Below, in pieces: positions 17,647 through 27,191 of a stretch of 53,116 bases of DNA. How positions within the stretch are numbered: position 1 is the first letter of the stretch; each line of letters opens with the position of its first letter. The stretch comes from Bacteroidales bacterium. Lineage in GTDB: Bacteria; Bacteroidota; Bacteroidia; Bacteroidales; F082. Both the position numbers and the translations under genes were made by a program. The notes below the pieces were generated by a model. That model was not told where the DNA came from. It searched no databases and saw only the letters and a program-made list of their open reading frames with translations. The stretch lies in the NCBI GenBank assembly GCA_017645245.1, contig JAGCPG010000126.1:1-53116 (forward strand). Reading direction: 5' to 3'.

Positions 17647-18848
17647 AGAAAGTAATGCTCATATTTGGAACCCGTCCAGAAGCCATCAAGATGTGTCCTC
17701 TGGTAAAGGAGTTTCAGAAATACCCCGCGGAATTTGAGACCATCGTCTGCGTGACAGGCCAGCACCGCGAAATGTTGGATCAGGTTCTTCGCATCTTTGA
17801 GATCACTCCTGACTATGACCTCAATATCATGAAGCAGGGACAGGACCTCTACGACGTGACCGCCCGTGTGCTGACAGGCATGCGCGACGTGCTGACCGAG
17901 GTGAAACCCGACGTGGTGCTGGTGCATGGGGACACCACCACCTCAACAGCCGCCGCCTTGGCCGCCTTCTATCAGCAGATTCCCGTGGGTCACGTGGAAG
18001 CCGGCCTCCGCACCCGCAACATCTACAGCCCTTGGCCTGAAGAGATGAACCGCCAGATCACCGGACGAATCGCAACCTTTAACTTTTCACCCACCCCGCT
18101 TTCCGAAAAGAACCTTCAAGAGGAAAAAGCATTGGGTCAAATTTTCGTCACCGGCAACACCGTGATTGACGCCCTTTTCATGATCGTGAACAAGTTGAAG
18201 AACGACCAAGCCTTGGCAGCAGAACAAATCAACGTCCTTAAAGCCGCCGGTTACGATGTTAGAAGGCAAATGGAAGACGGAAGACGTCTGGTGCTGATCA
18301 CCGGCCACCGCCGTGAGAATTTTGGCGACGGCTTCATAAGCATGGTGACCGCCATGAAGGATTTGAGCGAAAAATACCCCGACGTGGACTTCGTTTACCC
18401 GATGCATCTGAATCCAAACGTGCGCAAACCCATCCATGAGGTGTTCGGCGAAGACCTCACGGTTTATGAGAACTTCTTCTTCATCGAGCCGCTCCAATAC
18501 CTGGAGTTTGTGTACCTGATGGAAAAGAGCACCATCGTCCTCACCGACTCAGGCGGCATCCAGGAAGAAGCCCCAGGCCTTGGCAAACCCGTGCTCGTGA
18601 TGCGCAACACCACCGAGCGACCCGAAGCCTTGGATGCCGGCACAGTGAAGCTTGTTGGAACCAACCACGACCTCATCGTAAACGAGGTGAGCAGGCTTTT
18701 GGAGGATCCAAATTACTACGACAGAATGAGTCACGCCGTGAACCCCTACGGGGATGGCAAGGCCTGCAACCGCATCGTCAGAGCCTTGAAAGGCGAGGAA
18801 ATAGTAAGATATGAAGTAAAAAATATTATAAAAAAGGAGAACAAATGA
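17643..18848 (+). CDS. wecB: UDP-N-acetylglucosamine 2-epimerase (non-hydrolysing)
   Basis: A 401-residue epimerase that interconverts UDP-GlcNAc and UDP-ManNAc. Family landmarks are FGTRPEAIKM (8-17), VTGQHREMLD, VHGDTTT, GHVEAGLRT, TGHRRENFG and TDSGGIQEEA. Length is normal. It overlaps the upstream polymerase gene and the downstream wecC gene by 4 nt each, so the three are translationally coupled. With WecC it forms the two-step route to UDP-ManNAcA. Codon use is GC-rich, like core genes, unlike the flanking glycosyltransferase genes. Confidence 0.95.
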   Translation: MKKVMLIFGTRPEAIKMCPLVKEFQKYPAEFETIVCVTGQHREMLDQVLRIFEITPDYDLNIMKQGQDLYDVTARVLTGMRDVLTEVKPDVVLVHGDTTTSTAAALAAFYQQIPVGHVEAGLRTRNIYSPWPEEMNRQITGRIATFNFSPTPLSEKNLQEEKALGQIFVTGNTVIDALFMIVNKLKNDQALAAEQINVLKAAGYDVRRQMEDGRRLVLITGHRRENFGDGFISMVTAMKDLSEKYPDVDFVYPMHLNPNVRKPIHEVFGEDLTVYENFFFIEPLQYLEFVYLMEKSTIVLTDSGGIQEEAPGLGKPVLVMRNTTERPEALDAGTVKLVGTNHDLIVNEVSRLLEDPNYYDRMSHAVNPYGDGKACNRIVRALKGEEIVRYEVKNIIKKENK

Positions 18849-20068
18849 TCAATGTTATTGGACTGGGCTATATTGGCCTACCTACGGCCCTGATGATGGC
18901 TTCACACGGTGTGGAGATCATCGGTACGGACTATAACAAGGAACTGGTTGCCACACTCAACGCTGGCAAGACCACTTTCAAGGAAAACGGCCTCGACGAG
19001 CTGTTCCATGCAGCCCTCGCCAAAGGCATCAAGTTCACCACCGAATACCAAAAGACAGACATGTATATCGTGAGCGTGCCTACACCTTACGACAAGTTCA
19101 GCAAGAAGGTGGACGCCTGCTACGTGGTGGCCGCCGTCAAGGACGTGATGCGCGTGTGCCCCAAGGGTGCCACCGTGGTGATTGAATCCACCATCAGCCC
19201 CGGCACCATCGACAAGTATGTGCGCCCCGTGATTGAAGCCAACGGCTTCCACATCGGCGAGGACATCAACCTCGTTCACGCCCCCGAGCGCATCATCCCA
19301 GGCAACATGGTGTATGAGCTGCTGCACAACAACCGCACAATTGGCGCTGATGACAAGGCGATCGGCGAAAAGGTCAAGGAGTATTACGCATCCTTCTGCC
19401 AGGGCGAGATCATCGTGACCGACATCCGCACCGCTGAGATGACCAAGGTGGTTGAGAACACCTTCCGCGCGGTCAACATCGCCTTTGCGAACGAACTCTC
19501 ACGCATCTGCCGTCACGACAACATGGATGTGTACGAAATCATCCGCATCTGCAACATGCACCCGCGTGTCAACATCCTTCAACCCGGCCCGGGCGTGGGT
19601 GGCCACTGCATCTCAGTTGATCCTTGGTTCCTCGTAGGCGACTATCCCCAGCTAGCGAAGGTGATCGACGAATCAATGAAGACCAACGACAGCCAACCGG
19701 TGTTTGTGCTGGAGCGTATCTACGAGATCATGAAAGAGCACAACCTCACCGACAACCGCCGCGTGGGTCTCTATGGCCTCACCTATAAGGAGAACGTGGA
19801 CGATATCCGCGAGAGCCCAACCCTCCAGATGCTCGACATCCAGGAGCGTCATCTCGCCCATCCCTTGAAGACATTCGACCCCTTCTTCACAAACAAGGCC
19901 ATTGTGCCGAATCAGGTCCTCGACTTCGACCAGTTCCTTAACGAGGTGGACATGGTGGTGATCATGGTGAAGCACGACCACATCAAGCAGAACTGGGACA
20001 AACTCAAAGGCAAGGTGATTCTTGATTGCCACAACATCTGCCCGTTGGAGGGAGTCTATCACATTTAA
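18845..20068 (+). CDS. wecC: UDP-N-acetyl-D-mannosaminuronate dehydrogenase
   Basis: A 407-residue member of the UDP-glucose/GDP-mannose dehydrogenase family. It has an N-terminal Rossmann GLGYIGLP (6-13), ESTISPGT near 118 and the catalytic Cys in GGHCISVD (about 255). It oxidises UDP-ManNAc to UDP-ManNAcA with NAD. The immediate overlap with wecB supports this substrate over UDP-GlcNAc or UDP-Glc. ManNAcA is therefore the predicted acidic sugar of the polysaccharide. Confidence 0.93.
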   Translation: MINVIGLGYIGLPTALMMASHGVEIIGTDYNKELVATLNAGKTTFKENGLDELFHAALAKGIKFTTEYQKTDMYIVSVPTPYDKFSKKVDACYVVAAVKDVMRVCPKGATVVIESTISPGTIDKYVRPVIEANGFHIGEDINLVHAPERIIPGNMVYELLHNNRTIGADDKAIGEKVKEYYASFCQGEIIVTDIRTAEMTKVVENTFRAVNIAFANELSRICRHDNMDVYEIIRICNMHPRVNILQPGPGVGGHCISVDPWFLVGDYPQLAKVIDESMKTNDSQPVFVLERIYEIMKEHNLTDNRRVGLYGLTYKENVDDIRESPTLQMLDIQERHLAHPLKTFDPFFTNKAIVPNQVLDFDQFLNEVDMVVIMVKHDHIKQNWDKLKGKVILDCHNICPLEGVYHI

Positions 20069-20095
20069 AATTTGCAACAATAACACCATTGTCGA

Positions 20096-21091
20096 ATGAA
20101 TGGCTATATCACATTGGATTATGAGTTAGGCATGGGACAGTCAGGCACCCAGGAGAACTGCCTTTTCGAACCGATGAGGCACCTGACTGCGATGCTTGAC
20201 AAATATGGAGTGAAAACAAACTTGTTTGTCGACACCGCCTACTTATTGCAACTAAAAAAGCTGAAGGACCTGTATCCACAGCTGCAAAAGGATTACGATG
20301 CGGTAATCGACCATCTGCGGCAATTGGACTCCGAAGGCCATGCTTTGCAACTTCATTTGCATCCGCAGTGGTGTTATTCCAACTACGACGGGAAGAAGTG
20401 GATCTTGGACAAAAAGCATTTCAAGCTGAGCGACATGTCCCTGGAAGAGCAAAAACAACTCATTCACGAAGGTGCGGCACTGCTCAACAGCATCGGCACC
20501 CGTAAAGTCAATGCCTTTAGGGCGGGCGGTTTCAGTGTCGAGAACTTCCCCGAGCTTTATGACACCTTCCTGGCCGAGGGAATCACCGTGGATTCATCCG
20601 TTTTCCGTGGCGAAAGGCTGAAGACCCAATATCACGATTATGATTATAGAAAAATACCGATGAAATCATCGTATCAATTCTATAAGGATCATAAGAAAGA
20701 AGACCCAAAAGGCCAGATGAGAGAATATCCCCTGTCGACCTTGGTAATAGACGCGTTTTCCTATCTATGGATGAAAAAAGCCAAGCACCCGGAATATGCC
20801 CATCTGACGGTTTCGAAAAAAAAGTGGGGCGATGCCGTGGGTATTGGCTATCCAGGAGGAAAGCTGAACGTTTTGAAGATAAAGCTGAAAATGCTGTTGG
20901 GTACCAAGTCCATCTGCACTTACATCGAACATGATGAAAACATCGAAAAGGTATACAATTATTCCACCAAGAAGTACGAGGGCGACGATTTTGTTATTAT
21001 TGGACACCCAAAATGCTTGACTCCTTATTCCATAGAGATCCTTGAAATCTTCATCAAGAACCATCCGGAAATCAGTTTCAAGCTATTTTAA
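20096..21091 (+). CDS. polysaccharide deacetylase-like protein
   Basis: A 331-residue protein resembling the NodB/polysaccharide deacetylase superfamily. It has an N-terminal TLDYE (6-10) with a candidate catalytic Asp, a QLHLHPQW segment (about 82-89) with candidate metal His residues, and AFRAGGF plus VDSSVF later. It has no signal peptide, so it probably acts in the cytoplasm on a sugar nucleotide or lipid-linked intermediate. Its position among glycan assembly genes suggests N-deacetylation of a HexNAc. The match is by motif only and exact activity is uncertain. Confidence 0.7.
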   Translation: MNGYITLDYELGMGQSGTQENCLFEPMRHLTAMLDKYGVKTNLFVDTAYLLQLKKLKDLYPQLQKDYDAVIDHLRQLDSEGHALQLHLHPQWCYSNYDGKKWILDKKHFKLSDMSLEEQKQLIHEGAALLNSIGTRKVNAFRAGGFSVENFPELYDTFLAEGITVDSSVFRGERLKTQYHDYDYRKIPMKSSYQFYKDHKKEDPKGQMREYPLSTLVIDAFSYLWMKKAKHPEYAHLTVSKKKWGDAVGIGYPGGKLNVLKIKLKMLLGTKSICTYIEHDENIEKVYNYSTKKYEGDDFVIIGHPKCLTPYSIEILEIFIKNHPEISFKLF

Positions 21092-21118
21092 TAATGAATA
21101 ACTTTGAATTCGCATAAA

Positions 21119-22183
21119 ATGAAGGTAATTTTCGTCACGCAGAACAAATTGATGCACTATCGGATTCCAATCTTTTCGATAGTCAACGCCCAAGAAAACA
21201 TTGAGCTCACTTTGGCCCACTGTGAAAAAAGGGTGAATCTGCCAGACATGCAGGAAATCATTCTTGAGCGCAAAAAAATCGGGCCTTTCTATTGGTTCAA
21301 GAATCTGAAAAAGACCTGCAAAGGTTATGACGTCATCATTTGCCATACCTATTTGGAGAATTTCTCCATTCAGAGGATGTTGCTGACGTGGGGTAAAAAG
21401 CACAAAATCATTCTGTTTGGCCCTGGTGTCAGATGCTCAACGGCTCCCGGCCACAATTACGATTCACCATCCAAGTTGGAAGGTTTGAAAGAGTTCTTCT
21501 ACAAAAAAGCTGACGCCTTGGTGTTTTACTCCTCGTATCCCATTGAGAAACACGCAAAATACGGTGTGCCGAGAGAAAAGATGTTTGTCGCCAACAACAC
21601 GGTGAAGATCATCAAGAACGACTATTCACCGACTCAAGTAAGAGACCAGTTCTTGTTTGTCGGCACCTTATACAAGACCAAAGGGCTTGACAAACTGTTG
21701 TCGGCTTATGCCGAGGCCTGCAAGCAATGCCCTGACATCTATAAGCTGACGATTGTCGGTGACGGCGACATTCCTTATTACAAGCAAATGGCTAGCGATT
21801 TGCAAATTGAAGGGAAGGTTGAGTTTACGGGAGGCATTTATGATGCGGAACCGCTCTCTGAGCACTTCATGAAATCGGTGTTGTGCCTCTCGCCCAACCA
21901 GGCGGGACTAACCGTATTGATCAGCTTTGGCTACGGCGTTCCTTTTGTCACCTCAACCGACGCCTTGACCGGCGGTGAGCGCTTGAATGTGATTGAAGGA
22001 CAGACCGGTTTTTACTGCGACACCCAGGAATCCATCACCCAGATCATGATCGATTCTTATAAAAACCCTGAAAAATACAGGGAAATAGGCAAAAACGCAC
22101 ATGATTATTACTGGAACAGCAGGACTCCTGAAATCATGGCGCAAGGATTTGTGGATGCCATCAATTATGTAACCAACAAATAA
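21119..22183 (+). CDS. glycosyltransferase, GT4-like
   Basis: About 354 residues with a GT-B fold pattern. The C-terminal half has [14 protein letters not shown], a VGDGD loop, VEFTGG and a donor-site region near [10 protein letters not shown]. It probably transfers one sugar to the lipid-linked repeat unit at the cytoplasmic face. ATG 21119 ([10 protein letters not shown]) is preferred to an in-frame TTG at 21104. Donor and acceptor are unknown. It sits 27 bp after the deacetylase-like gene. Confidence 0.85.
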   Translation: MKVIFVTQNKLMHYRIPIFSIVNAQENIELTLAHCEKRVNLPDMQEIILERKKIGPFYWFKNLKKTCKGYDVIICHTYLENFSIQRMLLTWGKKHKIILFGPGVRCSTAPGHNYDSPSKLEGLKEFFYKKADALVFYSSYPIEKHAKYGVPREKMFVANNTVKIIKNDYSPTQVRDQFLFVGTLYKTKGLDKLLSAYAEACKQCPDIYKLTIVGDGDIPYYKQMASDLQIEGKVEFTGGIYDAEPLSEHFMKSVLCLSPNQAGLTVLISFGYGVPFVTSTDALTGGERLNVIEGQTGFYCDTQESITQIMIDSYKNPEKYREIGKNAHDYYWNSRTPEIMAQGFVDAINYVTNK

Positions 22184-22194
22184 TCCAAATCGCT

Positions 22195-22857
22195 ATGTTC
22201 CAATACCTGGTTTCCTTCCTATCACCTAAGAAACTGTTTTACAAAGACATTTCCTTACTTTCCTATTGGGACAAAAGGAGCACTTTCACTCCGTTTACAT
22301 CGCTGCACCGATTTGCGAAGCTTTGTAATTCGCATGTTGGACGGTATTCGAGAATCGGCATCAGCACCAATCTGTTGAACACCACGGTGGGCAATTTCTG
22401 TTTGATCTCAAGAGATTCATTGGTGGGGTTGGGCGCCCATCCGACCAACTTTCTCAGCCCACACTCCATCTTCTATAAAAAAGGACGGTGGAAATGGCAT
22501 CCGGAATGGTGTGCCGACACGAAATTCAACGAAGAAGACTACCCCATAACCATAGGAAACGGTGTTTGGGTGGCCCGTGGATGCATCATCATGGATGGAG
22601 TTACCATCGGTGATGGCGCGATTGTGGCCGCTGGCGCCGTGGTTACGAAAGACGTCCCGCCCTTTGCAGTGGTGGGTGGTGTTCCCGCCAAAGTGGTAAA
22701 ATACCGCTTCTCACCTGAAATCATCGAGCGCCTTTTGGAAATCCAATGGTGGAACCTGCCTGATGAGGAGATCACACGTGTAAAAGACCTTTTCCATATA
22801 CCCAATCCCACAATGGAGGATTTGAATAAATTTTTTCCCAAAGAGAACAAACAATGA
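22195..22857 (+). CDS. hexapeptide-repeat acyltransferase
   Basis: A 220-residue left-handed beta-helix acyltransferase of the CatB/WbbJ kind. Hexapeptide turns are visible around [12 protein letters not shown] and [16 protein letters not shown] likely catalytic His lies in GLGAHPTNF (about 80), and the typical end [10 protein letters not shown] follows. It probably O- or N-acetylates a sugar of the polysaccharide using acetyl-CoA. Its stop overlaps the GT2 start by 4 nt. Confidence 0.87.
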   Translation: MFQYLVSFLSPKKLFYKDISLLSYWDKRSTFTPFTSLHRFAKLCNSHVGRYSRIGISTNLLNTTVGNFCLISRDSLVGLGAHPTNFLSPHSIFYKKGRWKWHPEWCADTKFNEEDYPITIGNGVWVARGCIIMDGVTIGDGAIVAAGAVVTKDVPPFAVVGGVPAKVVKYRFSPEIIERLLEIQWWNLPDEEITRVKDLFHIPNPTMEDLNKFFPKENKQ

Positions 22858-23609
22858 AAATATCTATCATCACAGCGACATACAATAGCGAGAAGACCCT
22901 CCGCAATACGCTCGAAAACATTCTTGGGCAGACCTACCAGGATTATGAGAGCATCATCGTGGACGGAGCCTCAAAGGACGGCACCATGGATCTCGTTCGC
23001 GAATTTGAGCCGCGCTTCCAAGGAAGAATGAAATGGATCAGCGAACCCGACAAGGGCATCTATGATGCCATGAACAAAGGTATTCGGATGGCTAGCGGCG
23101 ATGTGGTCGGCCTGTTGAATTCCGACGATTTTTATACATCGAATGATGTGCTGGAGACCATTGCCAAAACCTTCGAAGGAAGTGACATTGACGCTTGTTA
23201 CGGGGATATCCACTATGTGAATGACAACGATCTTGAAAAGTGTGTGCGTTATTATTCTTCGGCGAAGTTTACCCCAAAACGGATGATGTACGGCTATATT
23301 CCCGCTCATCCTTCTTTTTACTGCCGCAAGGAGGTGTATCAGAAATATGGCCTTTTCGACACTTCATTCAAGATTGCGGCTGATTTCGAGCAACTGCTTC
23401 GATTGATTTATGTTGAGAAAATCAAGACAGAATATATCCCGAAAGATTTTGTTACCATGCGAACGGGAGGCGCTTCAAACGCATCAATCAGCTCTCGTAT
23501 AGCGATCATGAAGGAACATCTGAGGGGTTTCAAAAAGAATGGTATTCGAAACAATTGCTTTAGGCTTTCATTAAGATACTTTAGTAAACTATTGGAATAT
23601 AAATTCTAA
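22854..23609 (+). CDS. glycosyltransferase family 2
   Basis: A 251-residue GT-A enzyme. It begins with [13 protein letters not shown] (3-15) and continues with [22 protein letters not shown] and the metal-binding NSDD (about 87-90). It resembles WcaA-type transferases of extracellular polysaccharide loci. It has no membrane segments. It is translationally coupled to the acyltransferase and followed 14 bp later by wecA. Confidence 0.9.
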   Translation: MKISIITATYNSEKTLRNTLENILGQTYQDYESIIVDGASKDGTMDLVREFEPRFQGRMKWISEPDKGIYDAMNKGIRMASGDVVGLLNSDDFYTSNDVLETIAKTFEGSDIDACYGDIHYVNDNDLEKCVRYYSSAKFTPKRMMYGYIPAHPSFYCRKEVYQKYGLFDTSFKIAADFEQLLRLIYVEKIKTEYIPKDFVTMRTGGASNASISSRIAIMKEHLRGFKKNGIRNNCFRLSLRYFSKLLEYKF

Positions 23610-23623
23610 AAAACTGTAAGACG

Positions 23624-24739
23624 ATGGATGATATGTCTCCTATTACGATGCATGATATTTATCCTGTAGGAATGGTATTCCTATTGTCACTCTTGATTGC
23701 ATCGTTTTCATATAAGCCCATTCGGAAGCTGGCCCAGGCACTAAACTTCTATGACAACCCTGAGGCGCGGAAACTCCAGAGGGTTCCCATACCGGTGATG
23801 GGTGGCTTCGTGGTGTTCATCGGTGCCATTATCAGCTCATTGTGTTATTGGTTCGTTCACGACTGCACACATATCCTGCCTCTGCAGCTGGCCATGCTCA
23901 TCATGCTCTTGGTGGGAGCATGGGACGACATCAAGAGCTTATCTCCCATTTTTAGGTTAATCATTGAGGTCGTCATTGTATTGGCGTTGGCGTATTCAAC
24001 TGGCAATACCCTGAATGACTTTCACGGTCTATGGGGCATTCACGAGATATCGCCATGGATAGCGTGGCCGCTGACGGTCTTCGCTTGCGTGGGCATCATC
24101 AATGCCATCAACATGATCGATGGCATCGATGGTCTGTCTTCGGGTTTCTGCATCATGGCATTCTCCTTCTTTTCATGGATCCTCTTCAGCTCGCACGATT
24201 TTGTGCGTGCCGCCTTGGGCATGGCCATCGTCGGAAGCCTCATTCCGTTCTTCGTGATGAACGTGTTCGCTCGCAAGTCGAAGATGTTCATCGGCGATTC
24301 CGGCACCATGATGCTCGGCATTGCCTTATGCGACTTCATGACGGCTATTCTGACCAGTGAAACACGAGCCACAAAGTATTTCGATGATACCAATATTTGC
24401 CTGATTGCCTTTGCACTGGCCGTGCTGGCTATTCCGGTTTTCGACACGGTAAGAGTGATGTTGGGTCGCATTGTACGTGGGAAGTCACCGTTCCATCCTG
24501 ACAAAACCCATCTGCACCACGCTTTCATCGACTATGGTTTCCATCATCTGGAGACTTCACTTTTGGAAATCATCCTCAACATTCTCATCATCTTCTTCTG
24601 GATGGTGCTCGAACGTTCCCACTTGCCCCAACAATGGCAGCTTTATGGAGTCATCGCTGCGGGCATAGGGGTCTCTTTCGGCCTTTATCATCTTTTGATC
24701 CATAACAAGCCCGATGAAGATGAAAAAGACGAGCACTGA
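23624..24739 (+). CDS. wecA: undecaprenyl-phosphate GlcNAc-1-phosphate transferase
   Basis: A 371-residue polytopic member of the MraY/WecA family. It transfers GlcNAc-1-P (or another HexNAc-1-P) to undecaprenyl phosphate and so starts glycan assembly. Motifs seen are AWDDI (about 104), NMIDGIDGL (about 163), FIGDSGTM (about 223) and HPDKTHLHH (about 290). An in-frame ATG lies at 23636, slightly downstream of the listed start. As last gene of the operon it supplies the initiating step for the WecB/WecC-containing pathway. Confidence 0.9.
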   Translation: MDDMSPITMHDIYPVGMVFLLSLLIASFSYKPIRKLAQALNFYDNPEARKLQRVPIPVMGGFVVFIGAIISSLCYWFVHDCTHILPLQLAMLIMLLVGAWDDIKSLSPIFRLIIEVVIVLALAYSTGNTLNDFHGLWGIHEISPWIAWPLTVFACVGIINAINMIDGIDGLSSGFCIMAFSFFSWILFSSHDFVRAALGMAIVGSLIPFFVMNVFARKSKMFIGDSGTMMLGIALCDFMTAILTSETRATKYFDDTNICLIAFALAVLAIPVFDTVRVMLGRIVRGKSPFHPDKTHLHHAFIDYGFHHLETSLLEIILNILIIFFWMVLERSHLPQQWQLYGVIAAGIGVSFGLYHLLIHNKPDEDEKDEH

Positions 24740-24758
24740 ATAAGTGAACGTGTGCTAT

Positions 24759-25631
24759 TTACAAGATATTGAGTACCTGTTCCTTGATTTTTTCCAATTC
24801 ATCTTTCATCATCACCACCAGACGCTGGATGTTGACTTCGTTGGCCTTTGAGCCGAGGGTGTTGATCTCGCGTCCCATCTCTTGGCTGATGAAGCCCAGC
24901 TTTTTGCCCGCCTGATCCTCATCGCAACTCTCGCGGAAGTAGTTGCAATGTTGGCGTAGACGTACTTTTTCCTCCGTAATATCCAGTTTTTCAAGGTAAT
25001 AAATCAGCTCCGCCTCGAAGCGGTTCTCGTCGTATTGTCCATCGGTGGTCAATTCTGTGAGATTCTTCGTTAGGCGTTGCTTGATAGTGTCGTGTCGTGA
25101 CTTCTCGAAAGGCTCCACCTGGTCGAGCAAGCCGACGATGAGGTCGACACGATGCAGCAGATCGCGCTTCAGGGTTTGGCCTTCCTGAATGCGGAAGCGA
25201 TCCACCATGTCGACCACGGTATCAAGAGTCTCGGCGATCTTGGCCACAAAGTCCTCATCATACTTCTGTTCAGGCGTGTTGAAGATGCCCGGCATACGGA
25301 AGATCAAACTCGCCATGTCGGCAGCCGGCGCCATGCCCAACTCCTCGGAGATGCCATTGATCTGGCGGAGGTACGAAGCCACCACATCGGGATCGATCTG
25401 GTTCACCGCGTCGGCCGAAGTGTCGGTAATGGTGATGACAGTATCGATCTTGCCACGCAACAGCTTGGCTCCGATGCGATTGCGGAAATCCAACTCGGCA
25501 AAGCGCAACTCATTGGGCAGCTTCACGGCCAGATCCAGCTGTTTGCTGTTGAGGGTTCGTATCTCGACGGTGATCTTCTTGGTGTTGTAAAGGCTTTCGG
25601 CAATGCCGTAGCCGGTCATGGAACGAATCAT
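24759..25631 (-). CDS. yicC: YicC-family endoribonuclease-like protein
   Basis: A 290-residue YicC/YloC protein. The N-terminal MIRSMTGYG and the RTLNSKQLD segment are characteristic, as is the C-terminal tail with GREINTLGSKAN. Family members have been linked to RNA turnover. It is transcribed from a TACTTTTG box on the minus strand (25653-25660), divergent from nqrA. It converges on wecA with a 19-bp gap and no visible terminator. It is separated from gmk by about 18 kb. Confidence 0.93.
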   Translation of the reverse strand: MIRSMTGYGIAESLYNTKKITVEIRTLNSKQLDLAVKLPNELRFAELDFRNRIGAKLLRGKIDTVITITDTSADAVNQIDPDVVASYLRQINGISEELGMAPAADMASLIFRMPGIFNTPEQKYDEDFVAKIAETLDTVVDMVDRFRIQEGQTLKRDLLHRVDLIVGLLDQVEPFEKSRHDTIKQRLTKNLTELTTDGQYDENRFEAELIYYLEKLDITEEKVRLRQHCNYFRESCDEDQAGKKLGFISQEMGREINTLGSKANEVNIQRLVVMMKDELEKIKEQVLNIL

Positions 25632-25652
25632 AACTAATGGTCAATTTTCTTG

Positions 25653-25660
25653 CAAAAGTA
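25653..25660 (-). promoter_or_regulatory. yicC -7 box (TACTTTTG on minus strand)
   Basis: CAAAAGTA on the plus strand, 22 bp upstream of the yicC start, matches TAnnTTTG on the minus strand. Confidence 0.5.
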
Positions 25661-25692
25661 ACAAAAAGTTGATAGTGCCCTGCTAAATTTAC

Positions 25693-25700
25693 TAATTTTG
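25693..25700 (+). promoter_or_regulatory. nqr operon -7 box TAATTTTG
   Basis: An exact TAnnTTTG box 12 bp before the nqrA start. A GTTGAT sequence near 25668-25673 lies about 21 bp upstream and could be the -33 element. It is divergent from the yicC box. Confidence 0.6.
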
Positions 25701-25711
25701 CCCCATCAACC

Positions 25712-27133
25712 ATGGCTGACACGATTACCATACGGAAGGGGCTCGACATTCCCATTGCTGGCGCCGCTGAACGACGGATCGCCAACGCATTGGGCATCAG
25801 GACATACGCTGTGAAGCCCACGGATTTTGTGGGTCTCACGCCACGATTGATGGTTGAGGAAGACGCTATTGTTGCCGTGGGTGATGCGTTGTTTTGCGAC
25901 AAGCACGACGAGCGCATCTTATTTACTTCGCCCATAAGCGGCCAAGTGAAAGCCATTGTAAGAGGCGAGAAACGCCGGTTGGAAGCCGTAGTGGTAGAAG
26001 CTCAGCAAGAGGATTCACCGAAAGTTTACGATATCCCACAGAATGCCGATGAAATCAAGGTGTTGATGCTGCGTTGCGGCTTGTGGACGATGCTCCGCCA
26101 GCGGCCTTTTGGGGTGATCGCCAACCCCGACGACAAGCCCAAGGCCATCTTTGTGAGTGCTTTCGACAGTGCTCCGTTGGCGCCGGATTACGATTTCATC
26201 TTGCAAGGCAAGGAGGAGTTCTTTAAGAAAGGTCTGGAAATCCTTTCCAACTTCACCTCAGGCCAAGTCCACGTTTGTTTCCGTCCAGATCAAGGACTCG
26301 CGAAACACCTCTCACCTCTCACCTCTCATCTCTCACCTCATTACCTGAAAGGTCCGCATCCCGCGGGAAACATCGGCACCCAAATCGCCCACATCGACCC
26401 CATCAACAAGGGCGAGGTTGTTTGGACCATGAATCCCCAAGACGTGGCGGTGCTAGGCGAGTTGGTCACGACGGGCGTTTACCGTCCCGAAAAAGTGATT
26501 GCCGTGGCTGGACCACAGATCAAGAATCCGCATTACTATCGTATCAAGGCGGGGGCGTGTGCGGCTGGCATCGTCGCCGAGCAGGTACTTAATCCCGAGT
26601 ATCCTAAAATGGAATCTACCGAGGATGTGAAGGAAAACCGCATCATTTCGGGCAACATCCTGAGCGGCACCCAGATTGCCACTGACGGCTTCATTGGCGC
26701 CTACGACAGCCTGCTCAGCATTCTTCCCGAAGGCGACTATTACGACTTTATGGGTTGGCTGATGCCAGGATTCAAGAAATACAGCTTTTCGAGGACTTTC
26801 CTCAGCGGATTCCTTCCCAAAAACGGCTTCAAGCCCTTTGGAATCCGAATTCCCCGTTTTTCAAGCTATTGGAAGTTCGACACCAACACCCATGGTGACG
26901 TGCGCCCCTTGGTTTTCACCGGCAATTTCGAGCGCGTTTTCCCCTTCAACATCTACCCCACCCAACTCATCAAGGCCTGCATCGTCGGCGACATCGACCT
27001 GATGGAGCAGCTCGGCATCTACGAAGTAGAGCCCGAGGATTTCGCCTTGTGCGAGTTTATCGATGTTTCGAAGACTGATATTCAGAGCATTATCAGGGAA
27101 GGATTAGAACTGATCAGGAAAGAAAGCGTTTAG
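25712..27133 (+). CDS. nqrA: Na+-translocating NADH:quinone reductase subunit A
   Basis: A 473-residue NqrA, the peripheral subunit of the sodium-pumping NADH:quinone reductase at the cytoplasmic face. The N-terminus (KGLDIPIAGAA), ISGQVKAI, and GPHPAGNIGTQIAHIDP are diagnostic. Between about residues 198 and 213 it carries an extra [13 protein letters not shown] stretch encoded by a CTCACCT heptamer array, in a position that is variable among homologues as I recall them. The reading frame is intact through the array. Unusually, two unrelated genes lie between nqrA and nqrB. Confidence 0.95.
   Translation: MADTITIRKGLDIPIAGAAERRIANALGIRTYAVKPTDFVGLTPRLMVEEDAIVAVGDALFCDKHDERILFTSPISGQVKAIVRGEKRRLEAVVVEAQQEDSPKVYDIPQNADEIKVLMLRCGLWTMLRQRPFGVIANPDDKPKAIFVSAFDSAPLAPDYDFILQGKEEFFKKGLEILSNFTSGQVHVCFRPDQGLAKHLSPLTSHLSPHYLKGPHPAGNIGTQIAHIDPINKGEVVWTMNPQDVAVLGELVTTGVYRPEKVIAVAGPQIKNPHYYRIKAGACAAGIVAEQVLNPEYPKMESTEDVKENRIISGNILSGTQIATDGFIGAYDSLLSILPEGDYYDFMGWLMPGFKKYSFSRTFLSGFLPKNGFKPFGIRIPRFSSYWKFDTNTHGDVRPLVFTGNFERVFPFNIYPTQLIKACIVGDIDLMEQLGIYEVEPEDFALCEFIDVSKTDIQSIIREGLELIRKESV
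26311..26338 (+). repeat. heptamer array in nqrA
   Basis: Four tandem 7-mers: CTCACCT, CTCACCT, CTCATCT, CTCACCT. They are flanked by partial units (CACCT at 26306-26310, TTACCT at 26341-26346). The array is translated in frame as part of [11 protein letters not shown]. It is not a multiple of three, so a one-unit change would shift the frame. Confidence 0.9.
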
Positions 27134-27179
27134 CGAAATGAATTCCCACATGGAAAAACAATATTTCGACAATAATCAC

Positions 27180-27187
27180 TATTTTTG
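27180..27187 (+). promoter_or_regulatory. -7 box TATTTTTG of the DUF3990 gene
   Basis: An exact TAnnTTTG box inside the nqr operon. It ends only 4 nt before an ATG at 27192, so the message from it would be almost leaderless. It argues for that ATG over the upstream in-frame ATG at 27138. Confidence 0.45.
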
Positions 27188-27191
27188 CAAT

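Noticed and set aside
27138-27191. Longer start of the DUF3990 gene
   Set aside because: The extra 18 residues fit no family, and a -7 box lies inside this stretch, so the ATG at 27192 is preferred.
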